NCBI GenBank assembly: GCA_037954325.1
Contig: JBBMNZ010000003.1
Coordinates: forward strand, 13,803,892-13,867,891
Direction: 5' to 3'
DNA from: Fistularia commersonii
Lineage: Eukaryota > Chordata > Actinopteri > Syngnathiformes > Fistulariidae
Length of the DNA: 64,000 nucleotides
The notes under the pieces were generated by a model that did not search any database, was not told the origin of the DNA, and was given only the letters and a program-made list of their open reading frames with translations. The position numbers and the translations under genes were made by a program. Shown here one piece after another: positions 1-13,295 of the stretch (position 1 is its first letter; each line of letters opens with the position of its first letter).

Positions 1-299
1 GAAAATCTGACTCCTAAAAAGGAAGAACCACGTGTAAAGTCAATAGAAAACAAAATATGTACATTTATTTTGAATGAAAAAAGATCTGACTGGTTTATCT
101 GAGTAGGACTGATCGTGCAATGTCTCTTCCTCTTAGTTAAATTAAATATTAAATGAAAATAATTTCAAATCACGGCACTCTGTTTTGAAGACCATCTTCA
201 AAGCGTACAACAAGCAGAATTTTAATCAAGTAGCGTTCAACAAGAGACCAAGCAAATCAATACATTTGATATGCAGCAGAACTGGACTGGTGATCGTAC

Positions 300-3200
300 C
301 ATTTTTTGCAGTTTGTGAATATTGATTCTCCTGCAGAATAGCTGTTGTTGTTATATATGCAGGGACAGCTGCTCAGTGGAATACACCCCCCTCCATTTGA
401 ATCATCCAGCACCATGCCTGAACATAAAAAACACAGTATTCATCAGCTGAAACAAAAACTAAATGGTCGCAAAGTTGCAAGTATTTTTATTTCAATTTAT
501 TTCTATATTTTACTCTTTAATGAGTCATGACATAGTCCTTTCAGACCTTCCCTGGTCAAATTTATCAAAGAAAATATAACTGAAATGCTATTTGAACGTG
601 TACATGTTGGCAAGTAAGAAATAGCTTGGCTGGACCATAGTACTGGTGTTCCACAAGACTTTTCTTGTTTTGGTAATGACAACCTTCCTTATATATATAC
701 TGAACCAATCACCACACCACAATCAAACTTGGTTTTTATCTAACATTTACTTTATCTGACAGAGAAACCAGAATAAAGGAAAGAGATGCATTTTTTCTTG
801 CCTAAAACGAGTATCTGTGTTTGAAAAAAATCTTGGAATATGCTGCAAAGGACCACAACGTATAAACCCCAATTCCAATGAAGTCGGGACGTTGTGTAGG
901 GCGTGAATAAAAACAAAAGACGATGATTTGAAAATCCTTTTCGACCAATTTCACTTGAATACACTCCAAAGACAACATATTTAATGTCCAAACTGATAAA
1001 CTCTAATATTTTTTGCAAATATTCACAGATTTTGACACGAAAATACTGTCTCTGTTATGTGCTACAATCTTGGATGTGATTGATCAACAGCCCGGGGTCT
1101 TGGTTGTCGTATTTTATACTTCATAATGCGCCACAGATTTTCAATAGGAGATGAGTCTGGACTGCCGGCAGGCCAGTCTAGTTACTACAAAGCCTTGCTG
1201 TTGTAATGCATGCAGATTGTGGCTTGGGATTGTCTTACTGATATAAGCAGGGACATCGCTGAAAAAGGCGCTGCTGGGATGGCAGCAGATGTTCTTCAAA
1301 AACCTTTATGCATCTTTCAGCATTAATGGCACCTTCACAGATGTGGAAGTTCCCAATGCCATGGGCACAAACACACCCCCATACCATCATAGACGCTGGC
1401 TTTTGAACGTCACAATCACAACAATCCAGCTGTTCCTTTTCGTCTTCGTCCCAGAGGATATGTCATCCATCATTTTCAAAACCAATTTGAAATGTAGACT
1501 CATCAGACCACAGCACACTTTTCCACAGTTCATTTCAGATGAGTTTGGTCCAGGAGAAGGTCGTGGCGTTTCTGGTTGTTGTTGATATACAGTATGGCTT
1601 TGGCTTTGTATGGTACAGTTGTAACATGCTAGTGTAGTTGCACCTAACAATAACAATGGTTTTCTGAAGTGTACAAGAGTCCACATGCCAATATCGTTTA
1701 CACAAAGTTGCCTGTTTTTAATGCAGAACCGTCCAAGGCAGGGGTGTGGAATTTTTTTTGCCTGGTCAGCCAGATTTCTTTTTTAATTTTTATATAAATT
1801 GAACAAAATGAAAATTGCAATTTAAATGTTGAAATTTTGGGGCATTTTATTTCAACTTTAAAAATCATTAACAATCATATAAATGTACCAACATATTTTG
1901 TATGTAATCATCCATACAAAATTAAATAGATGGAAAAAATAAGGAGTTTCTAAATTCAATATTGATTGAAAACACTTAAAATACTCAGAGAAAATAGTTT
2001 GGTATGCTGGATAAAAAGCAAAATGGGCTGGATTTGGGATTGGGATTGTGAGGGATTGAAGGTCACAGGCATTCATTATTGATTTTGGGCCTTACCGCTT
2101 ACGCGCAGAGATTTATCCACATTCTCTGAATCTTTTGATGTTATTATGGACTATAGATGATGAAATCCCTGAATTCCTTGCAATTTCACATTGAAAAATG
2201 TTGTTCTTAAACTGTATTATTAGTATTTGCTCACATAGTTGCTCCCAAGTCCTGAACCCTGACCAATCCTTGCCTGTGGAGCCTTTTGGGGATGCTCCTT
2301 TTATACCCAATTACAACAATCACCTGTTGCCATTCCCATTGCCACTTTGCAATAAGGGTGTTTTTTGAGCCGTAATGTCCCCATTCTTGTGTTGCCTCTG
2401 TCCCAGCTTTTTGGAATGTGTTATAGGCATCAAATTCAGAATGAGTGAATATTTGCAAATAAAAAACCTTTTTCAGTTTGAACATTAGATATATTGTCTT
2501 TGGAATGAATTCAACTTAATATAGGTTGAAAGTGATTTGCAAATCATTGTATTCTGTTTTTATTTACATTTTACACAACTTTCCATTTTCATAGGAATTG
2601 GAGTTTGTATATCAATGATATATAAGCTTCAAACAAATGATATGCATTGTATATCAAGTGAGGACTGAAATACACACAAGCTTGATTAAGATTTAATTTG
2701 TCTCTATGTTAGTTTTGGTGTACTGACCTGTGGGGCAGAAGCATCCATCTGTGCAGTGGAGGTCGCAGGTCTGACTGGCCTCAGGGTTGGAGCAGGTATC
2801 GGTGCAGGGGCTCCCACACTCTTTGTACTCCATGTTGTAAGGACACGACTTCCCTTAAAAAGTAAGGTGTTCATCATTTCAACTTCAATAACGACATTCA
2901 CATTGTTTTTCATCAGCCTGGCCCAATCTTGTCGATTGATGATTATTTTCACAACATCATATTTGCACATATTGTATATTTATTTTTCCTCAATGTGATT
3001 CTATTTGGCTATGAATTTGGCAACAAGTAAATACGGCAAGTTGTAAAAATCTGCATATCCAGCATTTTACTTTTGGAACAAACCCCAGACAGAGTAGGCC
3101 ATGACTCCCATTCAAAGAATGTAATACAGAAGTGATAAACTCACAACAGAGATCCTTGGTCCTCCAGTTGTGAGGTTTTCCCCCACCATGGACACACTGT

Positions 3201-4843
3201 CTAGAGAACTCTGAAATCATGTCGCACAGACAGAAGTATTCAGGCAGGTCTCCAATTCTGTTGTTACAGTGGCAGAGATCAGCGATGCATGCAGCCGTGA
3301 AGGATGGAACGTCTAGACGACCGAGGCAGCTGTTGAAGGCATTCATTTTGAAGATCTCCTCACACTGGGGCCTCTGCAGCAGCAGAAAGAGTTGATCAGA
3401 CCGGCAGAGCTGACATATCTTCAATTTCACTTCAGTTCAACCAAAAAAAGAAATACTAAAAATTGGCATGAAAAGTGTTGTAAACAATCCCTAAAAATTA
3501 TTGATATGTAACCAGAAATAAGCTCAATCATTAACAGGAAGTTTCTTGATATTTGCTGTAGATATTGTAGCGAAATTTACCAAGAGTCATTGATAAATCA
3601 TATTGAAATTAGATAATGTTTGCAAGAATTGATATGCAGTATAAGGGAGCAGTTGGCAAAGAATTAGTCAGAGGTCCAAGTTTAAATCTGATATCAAAGC
3701 CCCAATACGATTGAAATAGGGTATTTGTTTAAAATATAACATTTGGAAAACAATGTATTACTTTTACATGCTCCACCTCTCTGAGCTCAGACTCAACTCC
3801 TGGTTGAGTTGTGATAAAAGAGGGAAAATAAGATTAATATTTTTAGTGTAACTCTCTCACGCTAAGAGGTTCCTCACCATATTGCTGCAGGTCTTTGGTG
3901 AATCCGGAGTGAAATCTGAGCAACTTTCAGTCGGACCGTCCATTTTCCAAAAGCTGGCAAAGTATTCGATGCCCAATCTCCCGCCTGAGAACCAGAAACG
4001 GCAATCACATTAACCAACTCTCTGCCACAGACACACTCACACTGGGTGAGTAACTGTCACACAGAGACCAAAACTTCACACTTCAGCCTAAGTTAGTCCC
4101 CAACTAACTCACCCACAGTGTCAGTTGTCCACATGTACCGTATTTTCACAACTATAAGGCGCACATAAAAGTCTTGGATTTTCTTCAAATTGTGCGGCGC
4201 GCCCTGTAGTGCAGTGCGCCCTGTGTGTGTGTTGCTGTTGTAAGGCGGACATAGTAGAGAACACCATTAGAACGTGAAAGGGGGAAATGTTGGCGTTGAC
4301 TGTATATAAAAGAACGGGTATGTGCGTTTTGCAGAACATAATTGTTTTAACAACCCTGAAACAACCCCAACAAACCCATCCAGCCCAGCCGCATCACCAG
4401 CATGGACGAGGTGCCGCTCACTTTCGACATCCCGGTAAGTCACACTGTGGAGATGAAGGGGACCAGCACGGTAGCGATATGCACAACAGGGTACGAAAAG
4501 TCTTCTTGGAGACCACGGTTTCACTAATAGTGAAAGGCAGCGCCGGGCGAGTTACGCCATCATTTGCGAATGGATTGTAGATGCTCGGGCTAACGTGTTT
4601 GCCGGCACTATTGTTGGAGCTCTCACAAAAGCCGGCATAATTTCCGAGGAGCACGGAAAGTGACTCTTACAGTGAAGAAAGTGAACCTGGCATTTTTGAT
4701 GGAGATTAAGCGCAGCTGTTCAAGTCAGAAACAGAGGATGAGGACTTCGATGATGATGATTGATGACGATTACCGGTAAAAAAATGTGAATACCAAACTC
4801 AGTTTAGCTCCCGCTCAATTTTTAAATAGGCACACTTGTATGC

Positions 4844-4874
<31 letters not shown>

Positions 4875-7800
4875 GTTGTAAGGCGGATGTAATAGAGGAT
4901 ACCATGAGAACGTTAAAGGGAGAAGTGTGGGCGTGGATTGTATATAAAATGCGCGCCCTATAATCAGGTGTGTGTGTGTTAAATACAATAATGGTACACA
5001 TAACTGAGACTGCGCCTTTTAGTACGGTGCGCCTAATGGTCGTGAAAATACGGTACTATTTATACATGCTAGATTTACATACATACATACTGACTAACTT
5101 ACCCACTAAGTGACTACGTCTTTCAGGCTCTTACAAACTTAAACTAGTATGATTAAAGGGGTTTTGACATACCATGGCTGTAAAACTCGTTGTGGAGCCG
5201 CTCTCCATTAAAGTCTCCACACAGGCCACATGTCTGATTCCGGTACTTGTGGTCGAGTTCCACCTGAGACCAGACAACACTTTCTGAGGAACTAAAGAGG
5301 ATTTGTCTCTCCAAAGAGGGGGGGGGGGGTCTCAGAAGACTTCTTCCTAATGCATTTTTTTCCCCCATGTTGGGAAACTCACCTGTCAATTACACTAATA
5401 AACCTTGAGTAAAGGATTCTCACAGGACACAGTGATCTTATGATCTTACCTCTTAAACGTCATAGCCATAATTAAGTATTTTGGGATATTATTTGTTTTT
5501 AATAGTCTGAAATTGGCTCCAGCAGGGCTGGAGCTAATTTCCTGAATAAAATCCCTGAATCCCTGAATCCCTGAATAAAATCCCTGAATACATAAAAATC
5601 TGTAAAGATGTGACTCGATGAATTAACAAATTATATATCTATGGATTTTTTCAACTCATTAGCAATTTCTGTTTTTTGTGTAATTGCTTGAAGATTTAGG
5701 GCAGTTGTTGAAAAGTTGATAATCTTTTCAAAACAATAAGGTACAGTCTCAGGTGCAATAGATAAAGAAAACAAAATTGAATACATGATTTCAAAAAACG
5801 TTTTGGGTTTTGGCTGTTGGATTAATACATATATAATCACAATAATAAAAAGAAGGATATAAGAGGTGCCTTATTAAACACCTTAGAACTCTGTACAGAA
5901 ATTTGAAATAAAGGAATAGGAATCAAACTTCCCTTTCAATTTGATGTCAGAATAAATTCACACCATAATGAATATGCCCTGTCAGATCTCATGAGTTAAC
6001 AAGCTGTCTTGCAGCGAGCCTTCAAGTTAAACATAAAACCATAGTTTTTTATTTTTTATTTAACTGAGAGCTTTAAACAAGCAAACTCTACCAGGAAAGA
6101 GTCTTCCTCATTCCAGAAGGCCATCAGTCCCAGCTTTGCCCTAATCTTGATGAAGGTGGGGGTTTTCTCGATGAAAACTCCACCTTGACTCAGCGGCAGG
6201 TCGGCTCTGCAGGAGTGGGGAAGAAGAAAATATTTCAACCTTTTTCTACGAAGAAACTGAATAATGGGATACATATTTGCTGGAAGAATAGGCAGCTCGT
6301 CTGTAGTCAGCAAAAAATTCCCAGAAATTGCTGGAAAATACCTGAAATATAGGCATGTTAACTTTGATATGTGATTTGTCTTAGTTGTAAAACATCCTAA
6401 TAAAGGTGTAATTAACAGGCTACATACATTGGAGAAATACATTGACATCATTTTTGGGTACTCCTTTAGCAATTTAAGCTATTTCTCGCTGATTTCTGAT
6501 ACTGTAACAATTTGCCAATTTGCTCATGGCATTTTTTTCACTAATTTGAGAGTAAATAGCAAGTTGGCAAAGCAATGCAAATGAACAATAGAAATAATTT
6601 ACCAAAATAGAAAACAAGACTTTTAGCAGCCCAAGATATCAGGAATCAGCAGTGATATATCGGGCAATTCCAATTTAAAGCGTCCACATCTAAGTTTTAG
6701 TCGGCACAACCAAACATCAGCTTTTAAACAACAGTGACAACAGCAGCTGTCAATATTCATTACCTCCAAAGTTCATTTACAATACTGACTCTTTTGTCTA
6801 ACGTTTAGATGAAGGAGTTTAGACTCTAAACACTGTTGACAGTGAACTCACGGGTGACTGTTGATGGCCACAGTGTGGTTGTAAAGCTCCACTACCGTTC
6901 CCTCCAGATTCATGATGATGTGGCTGATGATGGGACGTCCCCCGGACTCCTGCCTTCTGATCTGGATGTTGAAGTCGCTGTAACTGCTCCTGCATGATGA
7001 TGTCAGGATGTAGTTGCAGGTGGAGTGAAGCTGAAAAAACTGCCCGTCAAAGGTCTTGTAGTGGAAGTTGCCCCATGTGCTGCATACTTGGTTGACGTGG
7101 ATGGGACTTGGACCTTCAGAGACACATTATTATTATTATTACTACTATTATTGCTGTTTTTTTTGTTGTTATTATTTACATGATAAGAGTTGCTTCAGCC
7201 GAATTCGGCTCGGAAGGTTGCCAGTTTGATTCCCGGCTCCCCCTATCAGCATGACGAAGTGTCAGGGGGTCAGACACTGATGCCCTGAGTTGCCTCTAAT
7301 GGCCTGCTTAACACCTTGCATGATAACTCTGCCACCATCGGTGTGTGAGTGTGCATGGGATAGGATGAACGCGATCAGATATAAAGCACTTTGAAACTAA
7401 AGGTGATTAACGCGCTATATAAATGGAGACCATTTGCCATTATTGTTTCTGTTGTTGTACCATATATTTGTAGCATTTTTGACAAGTTTGGAGGAGAGTT
7501 TCCTCCATTTGAGGAAATGGAGGAAAAAATGTGGCAAAAAACATCAAAAACAAGAAACAAATCATTCATTTGATTTACACGAATCTTGTTGGTTCCCTGA
7601 CAATTTACTCCAAAACTTTTTGAAGATGACATTTATGGAGCACGTTCCATCAATGTCCTGTACAATTGAAAAAGGCAGTTTAGAATAGGTTAATTACAAC
7701 CAAACTGAAGTTGGTCTTGTATATTTTGATTATCAAATTCTAAATCATGAAGTCTCCAAGGCAATCGGGGTCCATGTTAAAAAAGATTAATTTTGGTACG

Positions 7801-8145
7801 GTCAAATGAGTGTTGCTAGAGCTTGAAACACAACTTCTGTTATCTGGAATAACAACTTTATACCGTATTATAACACAATAATAGCAACACTTGGTGAAAA
7901 TGCTCACCTGTTATTCGCTCGGGAATCAGTGGGACAGAGGCGAAGGTGTTTCCAGCCTCTGTTGAAAGAATGTATCATATTTTTCATCAATAAAACTAAA
8001 TTAAATTAGAATTAAAAATGGCAAAGTTGCTGCTAGCCACTTGTGGTATTTGCCTGATGGCATGAGGGAGCAGAAAATACATACCCCCGGGGCGGGCAGT
8101 TACGATGGCCAACAGCCATAGCAACTGCTCCCAAACCATTTCCAT
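300..8145 (-). CDS. gel-forming mucin, N-terminal part (MUC5/MUC2-like), partial
   Basis: Secreted, disulfide-linked mucus glycoprotein; only the first D-domain region lies in the window. Nine exons join in frame on the minus strand: 8085-8145, 7908-7958, 6852-7113, 6092-6206, 5173-5263, 3878-3984, 3145-3418, 2728-2853 and 300-417, giving about 401 residues, then off the left edge. The start at 8145 is chosen because it opens a signal peptide (hydrophobic core LLWLLAIVTA) whose exon ends in the phase the next exon needs. A VWD domain follows from about residue 48 (CSTWGNFHYKTFDG), with the CGLCGDFNG motif at 175-183. A C8 domain comes next (231-305, containing EFSRQCVHGGGKPHNW), then a TIL domain (from 324; CGSPCTDTCSNP). 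Domain order and motifs fit MUC5AC/MUC5B/MUC2; the exact paralogue is not decided. No Pro/Thr/Ser-rich mucin repeat is visible, as expected this early in the gene. No frameshift or stop was seen. Confidence 0.9.
861..2612 (-). mobile_element. Tc1-like DNA transposon, decayed, in a mucin intron
   Basis: The ends are inverted copies (left CCCCAATTCCAATGAAGTCG; right end its complement with changes) beside TA dinucleotides. The inverted similarity runs roughly 150-200 bases inward on both sides. The interior encodes, on the minus strand, pieces of a Tc1/mariner transposase: a helix-turn-helix segment near 2113-2310 (IARNSGISSSIVHNNIKRF) and a mid-region near 1390-1690. Stops and frameshifts break it, so it is not autonomous. 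It lies between mucin exons 2728-2853 and 300-417. Confidence 0.85.
4138..5053 (+). mobile_element. pogo-like element, internally deleted
   Basis: The terminal inverted repeats are about 27 bp (left CCGTATTTTCACAACTATAA; right end reads GGTCGTGAAAATACGG), flanked by TA on both sides (4136-4137 and 5054-5055). Two scraps of a pogo/CENP-B-type (DDE_1) transposase remain: one from the ATG at 4402 (MDEVPLTFDIPVSHTVEMKG) and one near 4558-4650 (CEWIVDARANV). The middle of the transposase is missing. An internal 75-bp direct repeat occupies 4237-4311 and 4875-4949. The element sits in the mucin intron between exons 3878-3984 and 5173-5263. Confidence 0.82.
4845..4873. repeat. (TG)n microsatellite
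   Basis: Pure TG run inside the pogo-like element, just before the second copy of its internal direct repeat. Confidence 0.9.
7185..7445 (+). mobile_element. tRNA-derived SINE
   Basis: The head has a B-box-like sequence (GGTTGCCAGTTTGATTCCCG). The body and tail have the widespread fish SINE pattern ending in AAAGCACTTTGAAAC and GCGCTATATAAATGGAGACC. It lies in the mucin intron between exons 6852-7113 and 7908-7958. Boundaries are approximate and the family name is not assigned. Confidence 0.7.
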
Positions 8146-8322
8146 TCGCTTCTCCTTGGGAGTCTGAAAGGTAGGGGAGGGAGGTCAGGATTTTCTACCT
8201 GGGCGGAGGGCAGCAAGAGAGCGAGAGGCGTTTCTGGAGGTGATTCACGCTAACTCCAGCCCTTTCTATGTCACACTTATCTACCTGTCAGACACGCAGC
8301 AGAATGGATCACTCACTCTGAG

Positions 8323-8347
8323 AGGTCAGAGGTCAGGCAAATATATT
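8323..8347 (-). promoter_or_regulatory. possible mucin core promoter: TATA-like box and DR1 site
   Basis: About 180-200 bases upstream of the mucin ATG, the minus strand has a TATA-like GAATATATTTGC (about 8338-8347). Next to it are two perfect AGGTCA half-sites one base apart (8323-8335, read on the plus strand), the DR1 arrangement bound by RXR heterodimers and HNF4-type receptors. Transcription start and use are inferred only. Confidence 0.35.
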
Positions 8348-11300
8348 CTCAGTCAGCTGAGATTGAGAATCCTTCGAGGATGCACTCCAAAAACCATTTC
8401 CTTGTTTCTCGCCTCTGAACTTCTAAAAAGTGACAAATAAAGGAATTAATTAGATAGTAATTCAAATCGATGAATTTTTTTTTTCTGTGTTTTCATATTT
8501 GTCTTTCTTTTCACATGGAACACCTGTTCTTGTTTAGATGCTATTGTATTGTTGTTTTCTTTAATATTCAGACCCCCCAAATGTCCTCTTTTCACAAAAA
8601 AAAAAATCACTTTTGCTTTTTGATGGTCATATACCTCAACCACAGCAAATGAATAAACTTATTTCCGTATGATTTTTAAATAAGCTAGCATGGTGAGGTA
8701 AAAGTAAAAAGAAAATAAGACTTCTAATTTTACATTTTGACCTTCACAGAAATCAACCTCGTTCATCAATAAAATGTCAATTGAGTTTTCTAAACATTAT
8801 AAATTAATTTATACTTTGCATTTTCTGACTGCAGATTTTTATTGTAATTGAATTAGTCCCATGAGATTTTATCAGGACTTCATATCTGTACTAATTTGTC
8901 TTCTTGTCGTGGTATCTTGACATGAATTTCCTCAAGTTCAGTTGCCACAACAAGAAGATTTTGACACAAATTCCCCATGACCTGGATGACTGAGAACCTC
9001 CACAGACATTTGTACAGATATTCCATCTTAACAACAGATTCGTACTCATTTATTTTTCTCGATTAGGATTTTAGTCAAATAATAAAAATCTAATCAAGGT
9101 ACGTGCAGATCAGCCCTCTTTTGTTCTCTTAGCCCTGGTATTTGACTTTGACAAAAGCAGGCCTCGACACCGTCAGGTCAGCGCAGGGCAAAGACACCTG
9201 AACTCCCTGTGTGACAAATGGTGTGTGTGTGTGGGGGGGGGGGGGGGGGGGGGGCGCTCAGCTTGGAAGGTGTGAGACTGCGATTGTGGCTGCGAGGGCT
9301 TGGTGCCGATACACTCTTGCATTATTCAGAGTACTCATGGGAGCTTCTGGAAATCAGAACATGATAAAACTTACAATATTGACAAATATGTGAAGAAACC
9401 CATCGTATACTTGCATAATAAGACTATTTATACATGAGTAATTATATGTATAGAGTCCCTTTATACTTTCCTGTATTGCTGCAAAAACAAAAACAATTGC
9501 AAAATTTTGAGATATTCTAATTTACCCTAACTACTGGTAAGCATCAGAAAAAAGTATTAGAAACAAATTCTTTTTATTTAAAACAAGCCTCTGGCTGTGG
9601 ATGATGCACCTGGGGTCTCAATCTCAATATGTTAAGCTGGCACATACCAGGCCTATCCTTTGCATAAACCGTCCATAAATGTCATTAGAATTTAATTTTT
9701 AAGGAGTAAATCAGCAATGGTATATCTTAAAAACAAATGAATAAATAGATAAACACAAAAACCAGGAACTTTAAAGAAAAAATGATTTAAAAAAAAAGTA
9801 CTGGAAATAATGATAATGATTACATAATAATAATAAAGAAATTGCCACAGAAATCCAAGAAATTCCCTGAAATTTATCAGTGAAAACCCATTTAAATGTG
9901 ACTTTCAAGATATTTAAATCCCTTTTTTGGAAATACTGATAGTTGCAGGATTTTTTTTCATGTTTCCCAGCTAAAGTACTAACTTAAAACCGCAGTATCA
10001 AAATATAGCCCAAAAGTTCCCTCTAAACCAAGGAGCTTTCCTCATTTTGCCAGTATGCAATCAGTAGCTTTGCAGTTCGTTGGCTCCTTCACATTCTCTG
10101 TATTATTTCCTTGAGGTTTGTCACTTGTCTGCTGTCGTTAATTTTATTCTGGGTTTTCATGCTCTCATGGCTTCCCGTTTTACCTAGGTAGTTAGTTGCA
10201 TGTGTTGTCCCTCTTTTTGTCCCACCAGCATCATGCCAGGTTCAAACTGAGGTTTACAGAGTGTATCAACTATCAAATATCATATATACAGTACCAAGGT
10301 GATAACACTGAGACAAAAGTTCAGTATCTCACTTTTTGTTTGATTTTTTTTTTCCCAGGAAACAACAAAACTTTCCTCCAGAAACCTGGTTGTTGAAGTC
10401 ATTACGTCTCTTTTTCTAAAAGAGATAGTATCATTTGTCACATCCGAAATGATATAAATTGATGCTTCATTATGCTTCAGTTTCCGAAATACATACATAC
10501 ATTTATTTTCACAATGCCACATCTTCAAGCGCAACAGATTTTTACTTTATTACTAAATTATAATTAAAGTAATCACTGAAAATCAGTTTGTGATTTTAAT
10601 TTCAAAATGTACAACATTGTCACTGTGATATGGTTGTTTGATTAGGTTACTATTTTAATTATTTACCTTCAACTACATTTGCGGCTTAGTTAATGGTTTG
10701 ACACACAGTGTTGTAATGCAATCTAATCGGCCGTTCTCTTAAGAAACGCCTTTTAACAAGTGTGTGCTGAAGTAATGTGACAGAACACGAAACCAGGAAC
10801 TAACTCGATTTTGTGTTTGAGTGCCGGCCTCTGTCTCAACAAAAGCTCCAGAAATCCTCTAACTGGCACTGGCTGTTGGTTGGTAAATATAATCTGATTT
10901 AATTCTCAGTCAGATAGATGTGAGATATGAATTAGATGTGTCTTTTCTATTTTCTCTTGTGTCCAGGCTTCTGCCAAGCTTGTGAAGAATATCCTGTGGA
11001 TTGATGTCATAAGAAAGAATTTTGGTGCCTTTATTTTTCTGCCATCAATCTATTGGGACCCTTCACTACCTTAAACATACTGTTCAATCTCTCTTGTCCA
11101 AACATCTCTCTGGGATGCCTTCAAACCCCAGGGGGTCTTTGGTTTCCTCTTTGGCCCTTTGCCTTTGAAAAGTTGCACAACACCGAGGTTTTTATTTTGT
11201 TTCTGCGTCGAGTTGACATTTGACAACATTGACTTAATGTGTTTGAACAGCGCTTACCTCCCTTCACCAACAGCGATAACCGAGCCAGGATCACATTGGT

Positions 11301-12259
11301 TTTGGTCTCCGTATCAAATGAGCCATAGCGGTGTGTTCACCTTAATTGTTTGGAAGACGTCCCACTGTAATTTATCACTGCAAAATTAAACAGCAACTAT
11401 TTGATCTGCAGGAAATTCAGATGGAAAGCCAAAACTTTGCCTACCCTAACAGGATGTTACTGTGTTAACTCCCCTCTGTGGCATTCTGGCTTATCAATGC
11501 TCCATGGGTTTGTATCCTGAGACCAGAGACCAAATGATGGTTAAGTGACTTGTGTGACAAATTGGTAATAGCGCTTGGTAATAATTTCTTTCTCTCACCT
11601 GCGTAAAGTAAAGTGCTTCTTTGACGTCAGAGATTAATCTTTGATTGTCAGTGTTCTCCAGCTTATTATAAATCTGTAGGAGAAATTAAATGCATTTTCT
11701 TTTCAAATGTGTCAGTCATTTCTTTTTATGGATTCCATGACTCCACTCTTGAATTCACATATGAAGTTATCAAGATCTCTGAGGGAATATCTTGCTAAGT
11801 TTGGGGTCTGATTTTGCAAAATTTAAAAGAAAACTGAAAAAAGAAGAATCTAAATTTAAAGGTCAAAATAAAAAACAAAATCCGATATCCAGGCAAAACA
11901 TAATTTCTTGTTGATATTATTGTCTGTCTGTTGTCAATCCTTATGAGGAATGTTTTTTTTATTATTATGCTAATGCAAGTCAACTGAGTTGGTTGATGTT
12001 TTCTTTTTTTTGACAACTTGTACAGAACTTTTAAGATCTTTAAAGTTTTAATTTTTGCTAAACACAGGAGAGGTGCTGGGAATAAGGAAGGCTGTTAAAG
12101 ATAAAGGAGATAAGGAAGGAATGAATGGTTTCCAAACCGGTTTCTTTTTATTGTTCCTTGTACAGTAGTATAGGGGGGAATGAGTGTCATCCTGGCTATC
12201 AGACTTGATCCTGGATCCTGGTTTACAGGATGCCACAGTTTTTATCTAATATTTGGTGT
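8348..12259. other. intergenic, no gene recognised
   Basis: AT-rich sequence with stops in all frames and no splice-linked coding blocks that I recognise. It contains a GT run leading into a poly-G tract (9222-9254). The few short open frames have no recognisable domain. Confidence 0.6.
9222..9254. repeat. (GT)n followed by poly-G
   Basis: A short GT repeat passes into an uninterrupted G tract of about 20 bases. Confidence 0.9.
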
Positions 12260-12260
12260 A

Positions 12261-12262
12261 CA

Positions 12263-12306
<44 letters not shown>
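12261..12306. repeat. (TA)n microsatellite
   Basis: Near-pure TA run. Confidence 0.95.
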
Positions 12307-12311
<5 letters not shown>

Positions 12312-12359
12312 AAACTGGATATCAAATAAGAAATATAGTCTGATATGAATTCCTGAAAT

Positions 12360-13247
12360 GATTTACATAAACCCAGTTCTCAAAGACATCTTAATAGTTG
12401 AGTGCAGCTTGAGTGTGCAAACTCTCAAAGTGCAGGTTGTATGCAGACAGTTTAATGAACAGTTAAGAGGACAGCGGGGTTCTGGTGATCTTCTCTACAG
12501 TCTTAACAGGTACAGGTGTTTGCCCTCAAGAGCAATGGTGCTGTCATACCATACAGTGATGCAGCTGGTTAAGATGTTTTCAAACAATACAGTTGTAGAA
12601 ATTGCTCAGGATCTTAGGTGGCATGCCAAACCTCCTCATCCACCTCAGAAAGTACAGCTGCAGTTGAGCCTTCTTAACTGCGTGGTGTTGAGTGACCAGG
12701 TGAGGTCCCCAATGAAGTGGACATCCAGGTATTTAAAACTGCTCACAGTGGCCTGTGAGGTCTTAGCTCCTTCCTCATGTCCACTAGCCTCTCCTTCATC
12801 TTGTCTGTATTGATAGTGAGGTTGTTGTCACTTGGCACCAGACTGGTCACCTCCATCATATGGACTGCTTCGTACCTGCCAGTGATTTGTAAACTTCAGG
12901 AAAATGTTGTCCTTGTGGGAGGCAACACATATGTGGGCAAACAGGGTGTAGATAATGGGGCTGAGAACACATGCTTAAGGAATGCCTGTTTGTAGTGATG
13001 CTGGCTGAAGTCCTATTGCCTATCCTGACAGACTGGGGTCTTGAAGCAGGAGGTAACGATGCTCTCCCTAATGGTGAGGTTGAAGACAGCGATTACAACA
13101 TCAACCCGCTCCTTAGCACACATGCTGAGGGCCTACCCCGGGATGTTGTCTGGCCCTGCTGCCTTGCGGTGGTTGATCCTTCTCAGAGCTCTCTGTACCT
13201 GATCTGATGATTCTGCTGGGAGAGGGGAGGCATTGGGGGATGATCCC

Positions 13248-13295
<48 letters not shown>

